A stretch of DNA of 64,000 nucleotides, taken from assembly GCF_900070365.1 (NCBI RefSeq), contig NZ_LN850107.1, forward strand, positions 1,178,001-1,242,000. Reading direction: 5' to 3'. The stretch comes from Alloactinosynnema sp. L-07. Its GTDB lineage: Bacteria > Actinomycetota > Actinomycetes > Mycobacteriales > Pseudonocardiaceae. Positions within the stretch are counted from its first letter, which is position 1. The number at the start of each line of letters is the position of its first letter. Below are positions 19,905-29,319 of the stretch, piece after piece. The notes beneath the pieces are model-generated. The model was given only the letters and a program-made list of their open reading frames with translations, did not search any database and had not been told where the DNA came from. Both the position numbers and the translations under genes were made by a program.

Positions 19905-20662
19905 CCGCGGTGCCCGACATCGGCTACGGCAGGCAGTTCGCCGGGTTCTACGACCGGCTGTTCCCGGCCGACGCCGGTGTCGACCAGGCGGTGGCCTTCC
20001 TGGCCGCCCTGCACCCCGGCGACGGCTCGCCGACGCTGGAGTTCGGCGTCGGCACCGGTCGCGTCGCGGTACCGCTGTCCGAGCGGGTCGGCGAGGTGGT
20101 GGGGGTGGATTCCTCGCCCGAGATGCTCGACGTGTTGCGCGCCGCGGTCGGCGACCGGCCGGTCGCGGCGGTCCACGCCGACATCCGCGACTACACCGAC
20201 GGGCGGAGCTACGGGCTGGTCTACTGCGTGTGCGGGACCCTGTCGATGCTGCTGGACCCCGAGGAACAGCGCCGCGCCGTGAAGGCCGCCGCGCGGCGCC
20301 TGGCCCCAGGCGGGCGGCTGGTGATCGAGACACACAACCCGGCGATCGCCGAGGCGCTCAACCAGGGCAAGCCGCGCGACTCGTTCTTCGTGCCGTACCC
20401 GGCACCGGACACGGGCCTGCTGTCCTACTCCACCGTCGACCTGGACAACCGGCTCTGGCACCTGGCGCACATCTTCTTCGACGACGGCCGCGCCCGCGTG
20501 GCCGCCGAGCTGAGCAGGCTGACCACCGCGGAGGAGACCGACCACTACGCGCGGTCGGCGGGCCTGGAACTCGTCGACAGGCACGCCGACTTCTGGGGCA
20601 ACCCCTTCACCGGCGCCGAGCCGATGACCGTGTCGGTGTACCGGGCGGCCAGCGATGTCTGA
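19901..20662 (+). CDS. SAM-dependent methyltransferase, probable N-terminal methylase of the peptide (LinM-like)
   Basis: 253 aa, class I methyltransferase. The SAM motif is LEFGVGTGRVAVPL, with the acidic post-motif VVGVDSSPEMLDVL. In cypemycin biosynthesis CypM, of similar size, places two methyl groups on the N-terminal Ala. Both predicted cores here also begin with Ala, so N,N-dimethylation is the expected reaction (inferred). GAGGAGG lies before the ATG. It overlaps the upstream gene by 4 bp and the exporter by 8 bp, so all are translationally coupled. Confidence 0.85.
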   Translation: MTAVPDIGYGRQFAGFYDRLFPADAGVDQAVAFLAALHPGDGSPTLEFGVGTGRVAVPLSERVGEVVGVDSSPEMLDVLRAAVGDRPVAAVHADIRDYTDGRSYGLVYCVCGTLSMLLDPEEQRRAVKAAARRLAPGGRLVIETHNPAIAEALNQGKPRDSFFVPYPAPDTGLLSYSTVDLDNRLWHLAHIFFDDGRARVAAELSRLTTAEETDHYARSAGLELVDRHADFWGNPFTGAEPMTVSVYRAASDV

Positions 20663-22379
20663 GCCGCCGTCGACGTTCCGGTTCTTCGCCGACCACCTGC
20701 GCCCGCACCGCGTCCCGCTGATCATCGGCACGGTGCTGCTGGTGGGATCCAGTGCCCTCGGTCTGCTGCAGCCGCTCGCCGCCAAGCTCGTGATCGAGGC
20801 GCTTGCGGCACAGGCCGGGATGACCGGCGCGCTGGTCAAGCTGACCGTGCTGGTCCTGGTCGCCGCGCTGATGCTGGGTGTGGGCAACTACCTGCTGATG
20901 CGGTCGGCGGAGAACGTCACGCTGTCCGGTCGCCGTTCGCTGGTGCGCCATGTCCTGCGGCTGTCGGTGCCGGGGATGCGCACCCAGCAGCCCGGCGATC
21001 TGCTGGCCAGGGTCACCTCGGACACCGCCGTCCTGCGCCAGGTCGCCGCCCAGGTCGCCGTGCAGGTGCTCACCGGGGCCGTGCTGCTGGTGGGCGCCCT
21101 GGTGTTCATGGGTGTGGTGGACCTGATCCTGCTGGTCACCACGGCGGCCGTGGTGGCGGTGCTCGGCGGGATCGTGTGGCTGATCATGCCGCGCATCCGC
21201 GAGGCCGCGCTGCGCGCTCAGGCGTCGGTCGGCGAGATCGGCGCCGCACTCGAACGCGGCCTCGGCGCGTTCACCACGGTCAAGGCGTCCGGCGCGGAGC
21301 GGGCCGAGGAGGAGCGGGTCGACCGGGCCTCCCGCTCGGCCTACGAACAGGGTGTCGCGCTGGCCAAGTGGGGATCCGTGGCGGGCACGACCACCGGGCT
21401 GGCCATCCAGGTGGCGTTCCTGGTCGTGCTCGGCGTGGGCGGCGCCAGGGTCGCTGCGGGCTCGATGACCGTCGCCGACCTGGTGGCCTTCCTTCTGTAT
21501 GTCGCCTACTTGACCGCGCCGCTGTCGCAGCTGGTCAACGCGAGCGCCTACATCCAGGCGGGCCGCGCCGCGGTCACCCGGATCGGCGAGGTGACCCAGC
21601 TCCCCATCGAGGACATCGAGGACAGTGGACGCGCGGGCGGCCGGACACCGGCCGCGCTGACGTTCGAGAAGGTCACCTTCGCCTATCCCGGCCGGGCGGA
21701 CACGGCACTGAACGGGTTCAGCCTCGATGTGCCCAAGGCGTCGCTGACCGCACTGGTCGGCCCGTCCGGGTCCGGGAAGACCACGGTGCTCAACCTGGTG
21801 GAGCGCTTCTACGAGCCCACCGCGGGGACCATCAGGCTCGACGGCCGCGACTTGCGCGACTGGGACCTCGCCGAGCTGCGGGCGCAGATCGGCTACGTGG
21901 AGCAGGACGCCGCCGTCCTGGCCGGAACCTTGCGGGAGAACCTGACCTACGCCGCGCCGGAGGCCACCGAGGAAGCCCTTCGGGACGTCCTGCGGATCAC
22001 CCGTCTGGAACCCCTGTTGCGCAGGCTCGGCGACGATCTCGACGCGCCGATCGCCCATCGTGGCGTGTCGTTGTCCGGCGGGGAACGGCAGCGGGTGGCC
22101 ATCGCCCGCGCGCTGCTGCGCGAGCCGCGGCTGCTGATGCTCGACGAGGCGACGTCCCAGCTCGACGCGGTCAACGAGGCGGCGCTGCGAGAGGTGGTGC
22201 GCGACATCGCGGCCACCACCACGGTCGTCGTCGTGGCCCACCGGCTCTCCACCGTGCTGGCCGCCGAGCAGATCGTGGTGCTCGCCGACGGCGCGGCCAC
22301 CGGGGTGGGATCGCACGGGGAACTGCTGCGGTCGGACCCGCTCTACGCGAAGCTGGCGGCCGAGCAGGCGCTGGTCTGA
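20655..22379 (+). CDS. ABC exporter (fused membrane and ATPase domains), probable peptide exporter
   Basis: 574 aa half-transporter of MsbA/LmrA type. Six membrane segments occupy residues 15-310. The ATPase domain holds Walker A GPSGSGKTT, signature LSGGERQR, Walker B LLMLDEATSQLD and an H-loop in VVVAHRLST. There is no N-terminal C39 peptidase domain, so leader removal must be done by another protein. Its position between methyltransferase and flavoenzyme in one coupled operon suits the LinT/CypT role of exporting the mature peptide. Confidence 0.92.
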   Translation: MSEPPSTFRFFADHLRPHRVPLIIGTVLLVGSSALGLLQPLAAKLVIEALAAQAGMTGALVKLTVLVLVAALMLGVGNYLLMRSAENVTLSGRRSLVRHVLRLSVPGMRTQQPGDLLARVTSDTAVLRQVAAQVAVQVLTGAVLLVGALVFMGVVDLILLVTTAAVVAVLGGIVWLIMPRIREAALRAQASVGEIGAALERGLGAFTTVKASGAERAEEERVDRASRSAYEQGVALAKWGSVAGTTTGLAIQVAFLVVLGVGGARVAAGSMTVADLVAFLLYVAYLTAPLSQLVNASAYIQAGRAAVTRIGEVTQLPIEDIEDSGRAGGRTPAALTFEKVTFAYPGRADTALNGFSLDVPKASLTALVGPSGSGKTTVLNLVERFYEPTAGTIRLDGRDLRDWDLAELRAQIGYVEQDAAVLAGTLRENLTYAAPEATEEALRDVLRITRLEPLLRRLGDDLDAPIAHRGVSLSGGERQRVAIARALLREPRLLMLDEATSQLDAVNEAALREVVRDIAATTTVVVVAHRLSTVLAAEQIVVLADGAATGVGSHGELLRSDPLYAKLAAEQALV

Positions 22380-22392
22380 GGAATCGAGGGAC

Positions 22393-23832
22393 ATGGACGC
22401 CGTCGTCGTCGGTGCCGGGCCGAACGGACTGGCCGCCGCGCTGGTGCTGGCCAAGGCCGGGCTGGCCGTCGAGGTGCACGAGGCGGCCGACACCGTCGGC
22501 GGCGGCGCCCGGACCGCGGAGCTGACCCTGCCCGGATTCAGACACGACGTGTGTTCGTTCGCTCATCCCATGGGGCTGGCGTCGCCGTTCTTCCGGGCGT
22601 TCGACCTCGCCGCGCGCGGGGTCGAGCTGCTGGTGCCCGAGGTGTCCTACGCGCACCCGCTCGACGGCGGTCGGGCGGGCGTGGCGTGGCGCGACCTCGA
22701 CCGCACCGCGGACGGCCTCGGCCGCGACGGCCGGGCGTGGCGGTCGCTGCTGGGGCCGCTCGTGCGCGACTGGCCGGGCCTGGTCGATGTAGGCATGTCC
22801 GACCTGCGTGGTGTGCCGCCCGGCCTGGTGACGGCGGCCCGGTTCGGTCTGCGGATGGCCGAACAGGGCTCGGCCCTGTGGGGCGCGCGCTTCCGCGGCG
22901 ACGTCGCACCCGCGCTGCTCACCGGGGTCAGCGCCCACGCCATCGCGCCGCCGCGCGCTCTCGCTCCCGCGGGCGCGGGCCTGATGCTCGCCACCCTCGG
23001 CCACGCCGTCGGCTGGCCGATCCCGCGCGGCGGCAGTCAGTCCATTGTGGACGCGCTGGCGGCCGAGCTGCGCGCGTGCGGCGGCAAGATCGTCACCGGG
23101 AGCCGGATCGAGAGTCTCGACCAGGTGCGGGCCCACGCGGTGGTGCTCGACGTGGCACCGGCCGCGCTGGCCAGGATGGCGCCGCTGCCCGCGCGGTACC
23201 TGAGGTGGCTTACCGCGTTCCGCTACGGCGGGGGAGCGTGCAAGGTCGACTACGCCCTGTCCGGCCCGGTTCCGTGGGCGGCGCCGGATCTCGCCCGCGC
23301 GGGCACCCTGCACCTGGTCGGCGACCGCGCCGAGGCCGTCGCGGCCGAGCGTGCCGTCGCGGCGGGCACCCACCCGGACCGGCCATACGTCCTCGTCGGC
23401 CAGCCCGGCGTCGTCGATCCAGGCCGCGCGCCCGAGGGCAAGCACACCCTGTGGTCCTACGCCCACGTCCCCAACGGGTCCACGCGCGATCTCGGGGAGG
23501 CGGTCACGGCCCAGATCGAGCGGTTCGCCCCTGGCTTCCGCGACCTGGTCCTGGCCCGGAACGTGATCACCGCGGCCGACGCGGGCACGCACAACCCGAA
23601 CTATGTCGGCGGCGACATCGCCGCGGGCGCGGTGACCCTGCGGCAGACCGTGTTCCGGCCGGTCCCGCGCTGGGATCCGTACCGCACCCCGATCCCCGGC
23701 GTGTACCTGTGCTCGTCGTCGACCGCGCCGGGGCCGGGCGTGCACGGCATGTGCGGCGTTCACGCGGCCCGCCGAGTGCTGCGGCAGCGGTTCGGCATCC
23801 GCGCCGACCCGCTGGCATTGATCCGAGGCTGA
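22393..23832 (+). CDS. Phytoene-desaturase-like FAD-dependent oxidoreductase
   Basis: 479 aa. The N-terminal dinucleotide-binding motif is VVVGAGPNGLAAALVLAKAG, with an acidic residue after the second strand. The C-terminus carries the family FAD-contact segment (PGVYLCSSSTAPGPGVHGMCG). It belongs to the CrtI/NAD(P)-FAD amine-oxidase superfamily. No phytoene synthase or other carotenoid gene is near. As I recall, related flavoenzymes occur in some linaridin clusters, and a role in peptide tailoring is the best guess. It lies 13 bp after the exporter and is followed by a terminator, making it the last gene of the operon. Confidence 0.85.
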   Translation: MDAVVVGAGPNGLAAALVLAKAGLAVEVHEAADTVGGGARTAELTLPGFRHDVCSFAHPMGLASPFFRAFDLAARGVELLVPEVSYAHPLDGGRAGVAWRDLDRTADGLGRDGRAWRSLLGPLVRDWPGLVDVGMSDLRGVPPGLVTAARFGLRMAEQGSALWGARFRGDVAPALLTGVSAHAIAPPRALAPAGAGLMLATLGHAVGWPIPRGGSQSIVDALAAELRACGGKIVTGSRIESLDQVRAHAVVLDVAPAALARMAPLPARYLRWLTAFRYGGGACKVDYALSGPVPWAAPDLARAGTLHLVGDRAEAVAAERAVAAGTHPDRPYVLVGQPGVVDPGRAPEGKHTLWSYAHVPNGSTRDLGEAVTAQIERFAPGFRDLVLARNVITAADAGTHNPNYVGGDIAAGAVTLRQTVFRPVPRWDPYRTPIPGVYLCSSSTAPGPGVHGMCGVHAARRVLRQRFGIRADPLALIRG

Positions 23833-23838
23833 AACGCA

Positions 23839-23866
23839 GGAACCCCCGCCGGGTGGCAGGGGTTCC
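23839..23866 (+). terminator. Terminator after the linaridin-like operon
   Basis: GGAACCCC and GGGGTTCC form an 8 bp stem around 12 bases, 6 bp after the flavoenzyme stop. It lies between this operon and the convergent lipoprotein-like gene. Confidence 0.7.
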
Positions 23867-23924
23867 ACGCGCGACTCGCCTTACCTGGCCGGGGGCGATT
23901 CTTGTCCGGTCAAGTAAGCCGCCG

Positions 23925-25418
23925 TTACTCGGCCAGCTTGAACAGGGCCTTGATGTCCTCGGGCTCCAGGCTCTTGAGCGCGGTGACCTGGATGTCGGTG
24001 ATCGAGCGGATCGGGCTGACGTACCACTTGCCGTCGACCTTGGTGGTCACCACGCCGGTGTTGGCGATCATGCCCTTGACCAGGTTGGTGAGTGCCTTCT
24101 TGGCGTCGGGGTCCATGCGCTTGCCGCCGATCTGGGTGGCGGCGTCGTCGGCGCAGAACTGCTCCTTCTCGCCATCGACCTCGGCGGCGTAGCACTCGCC
24201 GTCCTTGGTGACGCGGACCTTCTCGCCGTCCTTCTCCGCCTCGAACTCCTTGAGCAGGACCTTGGTGGCGCCCTCGACGTCGACCGTCTCGGTCTCCAAC
24301 TTGGTGATCTTGACCCCGGACGGCTCGGCCTCGCCCTTCGCCATGTCGACGATCATCGGGCCGAGGTCGTGAATGACGGCCATCTCGTCGGGCGGCAGCA
24401 GTTCGATGACCCGGGCGATGTCGGCGTCGAGCGCGGCGTCGGCCAGCCCGCGCACGGCGGCTTCGGGGGAGTCGGCGCCCTTGGCCGGGATCGAGGTCTT
24501 GGGCCACTTCTTCTTGCTGTCCTGCAGGCCGTAGTCGGCGATCGTGTAGAAGAGGCTCGGGTACCACTCGCCGTCGACGTTCACCGTGGCGATCCGGATG
24601 GGCTCACCGTCGTTGTCCTTGACCACATCGGCGATGTCGATGGTCTCGGTCTCCGGCTTGGCGTTCATCCCGCGCGGGAAGGCCAGCTCGATGAACTCCT
24701 CGGTGAAGGGGAGCTTGCTCGCGTCGGAGCTGATGGTGACCTTGCCCTCGATCAGCTTGGTGATGGTTAGGTGGTCGTTGACCTTCTCCGCGCCCGCCTC
24801 ATCGAACTTCAGGCCCTCGGTCTTGAGTTCGAAGCCCTGGATCTTGTTCGGGTCGACGTCCTTCTTGTAGACATCCAGGCGCTGCAGCTCCTTGGTGGTC
24901 TCCGAGTTCAGCGTCGTCATCAGGTCGCGCTCGGCGGGCGCCAGGCCCGTGAGCAGGCCCGCGACGTCACCCTGGCCGATGGCGTTGACCAGGCTGGTCG
25001 CCGCCGCGGTCGGGCTCTCGGCGCCTGAGGGTGTGCTGCCCCGGTTGAGCGCCCACCACGTCACGCCGCCGCCCGCCGCGACCGCGACGACCGCGGCCAC
25101 GATGCCGATGACCAGGCCCTTGCGCTTCTTCGGCTGCTCGGGCGGCACGGGGTAGCCGTAGGGCTGCTGGCCGTATGCCTGCTGCTGGCCGTACCCGCCG
25201 TAGGCCTGGGTCGGCTGCGGGCCCGTCTGCGGGTACCCCTGCGTCGGCTGCGGGCCGGTCTGCGGGTAGCCCTGGGTCTGCGGGTAGCCGCCCTGCTGCG
25301 GGTAGCCCGGCTGCTGGTATCCCCCCTGCTGATACCCACCCGGCTGCTGCGGGTGCTGGCCACCCTGCTGATACGGGTCGTTCGGCGGCCATTGTCCGCC
25401 CGAGCCTGGATAGGTCAC
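23925..25418 (-). CDS. Membrane-anchored protein with Pro/Gln/Gly-rich N-terminus and NTF2-like extracellular repeats
   Basis: 497 aa. Residues 1-100 are a cytoplasmic low-complexity tail with repeats of the type [11 protein letters not shown], followed by KKRK and one membrane helix ([20 protein letters not shown]). The remainder faces outward and looks like two or three NTF2/lumazine-binding-like domains ([40 protein letters not shown]). This layout is frequent in actinobacterial envelope proteins of unknown function. GTG start at 25418 with AGGAGGGG upstream; GTGA overlap with the preceding gene. Confidence 0.85.
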   Translation of the reverse strand: MTYPGSGGQWPPNDPYQQGGQHPQQPGGYQQGGYQQPGYPQQGGYPQTQGYPQTGPQPTQGYPQTGPQPTQAYGGYGQQQAYGQQPYGYPVPPEQPKKRKGLVIGIVAAVVAVAAGGGVTWWALNRGSTPSGAESPTAAATSLVNAIGQGDVAGLLTGLAPAERDLMTTLNSETTKELQRLDVYKKDVDPNKIQGFELKTEGLKFDEAGAEKVNDHLTITKLIEGKVTISSDASKLPFTEEFIELAFPRGMNAKPETETIDIADVVKDNDGEPIRIATVNVDGEWYPSLFYTIADYGLQDSKKKWPKTSIPAKGADSPEAAVRGLADAALDADIARVIELLPPDEMAVIHDLGPMIVDMAKGEAEPSGVKITKLETETVDVEGATKVLLKEFEAEKDGEKVRVTKDGECYAAEVDGEKEQFCADDAATQIGGKRMDPDAKKALTNLVKGMIANTGVVTTKVDGKWYVSPIRSITDIQVTALKSLEPEDIKALFKLAE

Positions 25419-25876
25419 GGTTCCCCTCCTGCGATCCTGCGTGCGCTCCTGCGCCGGCCTACGAAGATGCCCACGGCTCCGACGAGAGCCACCAACGAGC
25501 CGATCAAGGTGACCGTCGGTCCGGTGCCTGCGATGCCGAGCGAGGTTTCCCCGCCACCGCTTTCGACGGTCGCGCCACCCGAAATGGTTCCGGTGAATAT
25601 CGCCAGGAAAGCGCAGATCGTTGCGGCCGTCCGGGACAACCCGAGCGTGTACGCGACAACGCTCAGCGTGACCACCGGGATGATCGCGAACCAGGCGTAG
25701 AGCAGCAGCTCCAGGGTATCCCCGCGAAGGAACCCGAGAGACTTGATCACGCCGATTATCTGGAAGCTGTCCCGCAGCACCGTGCCCGACCGGAACCACG
25801 GCAGAAACATGCCCGCCACGACGGCGGCGAGGCCGACGCCCGCGACCGCCGCCGCGGTCCTGGTTCCCTTGGTCAC
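25415..25876 (-). CDS. Small four-helix membrane protein, unknown function
   Basis: 153 aa from the GTG at 25876 ([18 protein letters not shown]). Four hydrophobic helices are visible: [45 protein letters not shown] and [20 protein letters not shown], then an Arg-rich tail. The family is unknown to me. It is co-transcribed with the Pro/Gln/Gly-rich membrane protein (GTGA overlap), so the two probably act together at the membrane. A GTG 12 codons upstream is an alternative start. Confidence 0.75.
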   Translation of the reverse strand: MTKGTRTAAAVAGVGLAAVVAGMFLPWFRSGTVLRDSFQIIGVIKSLGFLRGDTLELLLYAWFAIIPVVTLSVVAYTLGLSRTAATICAFLAIFTGTISGGATVESGGGETSLGIAGTGPTVTLIGSLVALVGAVGIFVGRRRSARRIAGGEP

Positions 25877-26037
25877 CGCACCATCGTCCCAGTCCTGGGC
25901 ACGCGCAGTCACAGCGCCCCGCCGGTCGTGTCACCCATTGTGTGCAAGGTCTGGCCGTTCGATTGATGTCAGTGTTACTGGGCGTGTCCCTGACGGGAAA
26001 GTTGCCGAAGGTAAGTATGTTCCGCGTGTTGCGACTG

Positions 26038-26061
26038 GTGCCAGTGGTGTCCAACTGGCAC
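26038..26061. promoter_or_regulatory. 8 bp inverted repeat upstream of the NlpC/P60 gene
   Basis: GTGCCAGT and ACTGGCAC flank an 8-base spacer, about 100 bp upstream of the P60 gene start. A second small hairpin with a 7 bp stem lies at 26086-26102. They could be an operator and a leader hairpin. The roughly 286 bp divergent region holds no gene I can support. Confidence 0.35.
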
Positions 26062-26162
26062 AGTCCTCGTGTATTCAGTCCGTTTTCCGCCGGTTCGGCG
26101 GAGATCGAACTTGATCGACGAAGTGGGCGGGGGGAGCCGCCCGCGCTGGGAGGTGGGGAGCC

Positions 26163-27455
26163 GTGCCGGTACGCAGAGGCCGCAGTCTGGGCCTGATCTT
26201 GGCCTCGCTCATTCTGGTGATGCTCAACGCGACCACCGGCGTGGCCGCGGCCGTGCCGCCGCCACCGCCGAACCCCAGCGACTCCGAGCTGAAGACCAGC
26301 CGCGCCGACGCCAAGGCCAAGGCGGGCAGGGTCGGTGAGCTGACCAACCAGCTCGCCCAGGCCGAGGCCCGGCTGATGGATCTGCAGGCCGATGTCGAGG
26401 CCAAGATGGAGGACGCCAACAAGGCCCTCGTCGACCTAGAGACCGCGGTTGACACCGCCGCCAAGGCAAAGGCCGACGCCGAGGCCGCCAAGCGGGAGGC
26501 CGACGGCGCGGGCCGCGACATCGACACCGCCCGCAAGCAGCTCGACGACTTCGCCGCGGGCAGCTACAAACAGGGCACGACGATGGGCTCGATGTCGGCC
26601 TATATCGGCGCCAAGAGCCCCGAGGACCTGCTGGCCAGGGCCCAGCTGCTCAACGCCGTCAGTGGCAGCGAACTCGACGCGCTGGAGTCGATGGAGCGCG
26701 CCCGCACGGTCAAGGCGAACAAGGACTCGCTGGCCAGGGCCGCCCTGGACGAGGCGAACAAGCGCCAAGCCGAGGCCGAGCAGGCCAAGCGCGACGCCGA
26801 CGCGGCCACCGCGACCGCCCAGCAGGCCCAGCGCGACCAGGCGGCCAAGTCCGAGCAGCTGGAAGCCGCCCGCGCCGACTACGAGCGCCAACTCAACGAC
26901 GCCCAGGCCAAGGTCGGCGGCCTGGAGAGCCAGCGCAAGCGCTACCAGGACTGGCTCGCGGCCAAGCAGCGCGAGGACGCCGCGAACGCCGCGGTGGCCG
27001 GTCAGCCACGGCCGGTGATCAACCGCCCGTCCGGCGACCGCGCGCAGATCGTGATCAACCGCGCCCTGTCCCAACTCGGTGTCCAGTACGCGTGGGGCGG
27101 CGGCAACGGCAACGGCCCGACCAGGGGCATCCACGACGGCGGCGTCGCCGACTCCTACGGCGACTACAACAAGGTCGGCTTCGACTGCTCCGGCCTGATG
27201 ATCTACGCCTTCGCAGGTGTCGGCATTCGCCTGCCGCACTACAGCGGCTACCAGGCCACCTCAGGCCGTCGTGTCCCGCTCAACCAGATGGCCCCCGGCG
27301 ACATGTTGTTCTGGGCCACCCGTGGCCGCATCCACCACGTCGCCATGTACATCGGCAACAACCAGATGGTCGAGGCGCCGTACTCGGGTTCACGGGTGCG
27401 CATCGCCCCGGTCCGTTACGGCGGCATCGTCCCTTATGCCACCAGATTGCTCTGA
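26163..27455 (+). CDS. RipA-like NlpC/P60 peptidoglycan endopeptidase
   Basis: 430 aa. A signal peptide covers residues 1-30 ([21 protein letters not shown]). A long coiled-coil region rich in Ala, Lys, Glu and Gln runs from 40 to 280 and is typical of autoinhibitory or scaffold-binding segments. The NlpC/P60 domain occupies 295-430, with catalytic Cys in [13 protein letters not shown], His in [11 protein letters not shown] and the third residue in NNQMVEAP. It cleaves within peptide stems of peptidoglycan during cell separation. Its place before the MoxR operon mirrors ripA (Rv1477) before moxR1 (Rv1479) in mycobacteria. Confidence 0.93.
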   Translation: MPVRRGRSLGLILASLILVMLNATTGVAAAVPPPPPNPSDSELKTSRADAKAKAGRVGELTNQLAQAEARLMDLQADVEAKMEDANKALVDLETAVDTAAKAKADAEAAKREADGAGRDIDTARKQLDDFAAGSYKQGTTMGSMSAYIGAKSPEDLLARAQLLNAVSGSELDALESMERARTVKANKDSLARAALDEANKRQAEAEQAKRDADAATATAQQAQRDQAAKSEQLEAARADYERQLNDAQAKVGGLESQRKRYQDWLAAKQREDAANAAVAGQPRPVINRPSGDRAQIVINRALSQLGVQYAWGGGNGNGPTRGIHDGGVADSYGDYNKVGFDCSGLMIYAFAGVGIRLPHYSGYQATSGRRVPLNQMAPGDMLFWATRGRIHHVAMYIGNNQMVEAPYSGSRVRIAPVRYGGIVPYATRLL

Positions 27456-27639
27456 CCTCGGCGTCGGACGGGTAGATCAGAGCGGTGCGAGACCGAGGAA
27501 TCCCGCCGTGCGCTGGTAGACCTCACGAGCCAGAGCGGGTCGGATGAGGTCAGCACAGCGAAAGGCGACCCGGAGCGGCAGTACTCGTCGAGTCGAGCCC
27601 TTGGGGCATCCGCGGCTGAGAATCAGGACAATGTTCCCG

Positions 27640-28266
27640 TCAGTCCCGTCCCTGCCACGTCGACACGCACGCCTCGTTGCCCTCACCGTCGGCCAGCACC
27701 CAGAACGCCGGGGCCTCGTCTTCGGAGAGCAGTCGGCCGCCCGCGGCGAGCGCCGCCGCGATGCGCGCCTCGGCCTCGTCGTGGGCGACGGAGATGTCGA
27801 GGTGGATCCGGTTGCGCTGCGGACGCGGCGCGTCCATCTGCTGGAACCAGACGGCGGGGGACTGTCCGAGCGGGTCCAGCAGCCCGGTCCCCGGCGCGGG
27901 CTCGTCGACATAGCCGAGGACCGCGCGCCAGAATGGGCGGACGGCACCGATGTCGAGCGCGTCGATCGCGTACTCCAGCGACTGTGTGCCCGCGTGCGGC
28001 TCGGTGGCCACCGCGCGGGAGATGCGGCGGGCGGCTTCGACGTCGGCACTGGTCACCGACATGGTCTCCGGCGTCTGTAACCGCAAGATCACCCGGTCCG
28101 GTCGCAGATCCACGCGCAGCCGGTCACCAACCCCAGCCACGGCGACGGCCACTTCGGCAGCCTCGGCCAGCGAGCCGACCGTGACCGTGGTGGTGAGGGT
28201 GTTCAGCACGTGCCGCCAGCCCAGGGCGCCGACGGCGGCCGAGGCTTCCGCGCGGGTGATGTCCAT
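27640..28266 (-). CDS. Degenerate pterin-carbinolamine-dehydratase-like domain fused to a VOC domain
   Basis: 208 aa. Residues 1-90 resemble 4a-hydroxytetrahydrobiopterin dehydratase (ITRAEASAAVGALGWRHVLN; SVTSADVEAARRISRAV), but the catalytic His-His-Pro motif is missing (RVDLRPDRV in its place). Residues 100-208 form a VOC/glyoxalase-like domain (VRPFWRAVLGYVDEP; FWVLADGEGNEACVSTW). The fusion is known from actinobacteria; activity is unknown. Start ATG at 28266. The 180 bp upstream of the P60 stop (27456-27639) hold no gene I can support. Confidence 0.75.
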   Translation of the reverse strand: MDITRAEASAAVGALGWRHVLNTLTTTVTVGSLAEAAEVAVAVAGVGDRLRVDLRPDRVILRLQTPETMSVTSADVEAARRISRAVATEPHAGTQSLEYAIDALDIGAVRPFWRAVLGYVDEPAPGTGLLDPLGQSPAVWFQQMDAPRPQRNRIHLDISVAHDEAEARIAAALAAGGRLLSEDEAPAFWVLADGEGNEACVSTWQGRD

Positions 28267-28296
28267 GCGCCTGAGGGTGGCAGGCCCCACCGACAG

Positions 28297-28659
28297 CTAC
28301 CGGCCCAGCCGCTCGGTGAGAGCATCGAGCGTCGGCAGGAACCAGATGTGTTCGCCTTGGTTGGACTCGCGGACCAGATCCGCCAGCGACTTGCTCGCCG
28401 TGACGTGGTCGGTGATGTCGCCGAGGACCACCAACCGCAGGCGGTAGTTGGCGAACTTCTGCATGATCTCGCCCGCGACCCGGGTGCGCAGTTCGAAGAA
28501 GTCGGTGGCCAGGCGGCTCGTCGGCACCACGACCACGTCGGGCTTGTGCTCCCACAGCTCCCCGAACAGGTCTGTGACGTCGCGATCGGTGGCCAACTCG
28601 GGCCCGTGCTCGTCGAGCAGCGCGATCGGGACATCGTGGATCGTGGTGAAGGTCGGCAT
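28297..28659 (-). CDS. DUF4180-type protein
   Basis: 120 aa. Typical family segments are MPTFTTIHDVPIALLDEHGP, LFGELWEHKPDVVVVPTSRL, DFFELRTRVAGEIMQKFANY and RLRLVVLGDIT. The family is widespread and uncharacterised, with an alpha/beta fold and a conserved Phe-rich helix. It is the leading gene of a two-gene leftward pair, 30 bp from the pterin/VOC gene. Confidence 0.8.
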   Translation of the reverse strand: MPTFTTIHDVPIALLDEHGPELATDRDVTDLFGELWEHKPDVVVVPTSRLATDFFELRTRVAGEIMQKFANYRLRLVVLGDITDHVTASKSLADLVRESNQGEHIWFLPTLDALTERLGR

Positions 28660-28703
28660 GGATCAACGGTATCCAGTGCCGCCTACTGATTTAGGGTCAC
28701 GCT

Positions 28704-29249
28704 ATGACCTGGGCGGCGATCGTGCTCGCGGGCGGGCGCGCGACCCGGCTCGGCGGGGTGGACAAGCCCGCGCTGGAGGTCGGCGGCCGCAGCATGCTGG
28801 CCGCCGCCGTCACCGCCGTGGCGGGCGCGGACCGGATCGTCGTGGTCGGCCCGGAGCGGCCGGTGCCCGTGCCAGTGGTCTGGACGCTGGAGGACGAGCC
28901 CGGCTCCGGTCCGGTCGCCGCACTGGCCGCCGGACTGTCCAAGATCGATACGGCCGATGTCGTGGTGGTCCTGGCGGCCGACCTGCCACTGGTGTCAGCC
29001 GAGACCGTCGCACGGCTGCTCGCCGCCGTCGGGTCGACCGGCGTGGTGCTGGTCGACGCCGACGGCCGCGACCAATGGCTGCTCAGCGCGTGGCCGCTGG
29101 GCCCTTTGCGCGCCGCGATGCCCGAGTTCCCCGCCGGGGCCGCGCTGCGCCGTGTCCTCAGCGGACTGGACCCGGCCCGGCTGCCCGCGGCGGGCGCCGA
29201 GGCGGCCGATGTGGACACCCCGGCGGACTTGGCGCGGTTCGGCGAGTGA
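28704..29249 (+). CDS. MobA-like nucleotidyltransferase
   Basis: 181 aa, near MobA length. The GT-A fold nucleotide motif is IVLAGGRATRLGGVDKPAL, with the metal-binding acidic motif in VLAADLPLVS. It probably transfers GMP or CMP to the molybdenum cofactor, or acts on another NTP/sugar pair; no other moco gene is near. Divergent from the DUF4180 gene. It precedes the MoxR operon by about 70 bp. Confidence 0.82.
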   Translation: MTWAAIVLAGGRATRLGGVDKPALEVGGRSMLAAAVTAVAGADRIVVVGPERPVPVPVVWTLEDEPGSGPVAALAAGLSKIDTADVVVVLAADLPLVSAETVARLLAAVGSTGVVLVDADGRDQWLLSAWPLGPLRAAMPEFPAGAALRRVLSGLDPARLPAAGAEAADVDTPADLARFGE

Positions 29250-29319
29250 GTTCACAGGGCTCATACCGCTGATGGGGTTGGCTGGACGGCGGTGGAATGA
29301 CTAACGGGGAGGATTGCTG

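Noticed and set aside
25200..25385. Short tandem repeats looking like a CRISPR or minisatellite
   Set aside because: Units code for [15 protein letters not shown] repeats inside the Pro/Gln/Gly-rich membrane protein; there are no regular spacers.
25877..26162. Possible c-di-AMP (ydaO-type) riboswitch before the NlpC/P60 gene
   Set aside because: Such riboswitches are frequent there in actinomycetes, but I could not find the conserved core segments in this leader.
27477..27560. Minus-strand frame ending REVYQRTAGFLGLAPL after the P60 gene
   Set aside because: It looks like the C-terminal end of a protein but has no start, ribosome-binding site or recognisable family; too short to claim a gene fragment.
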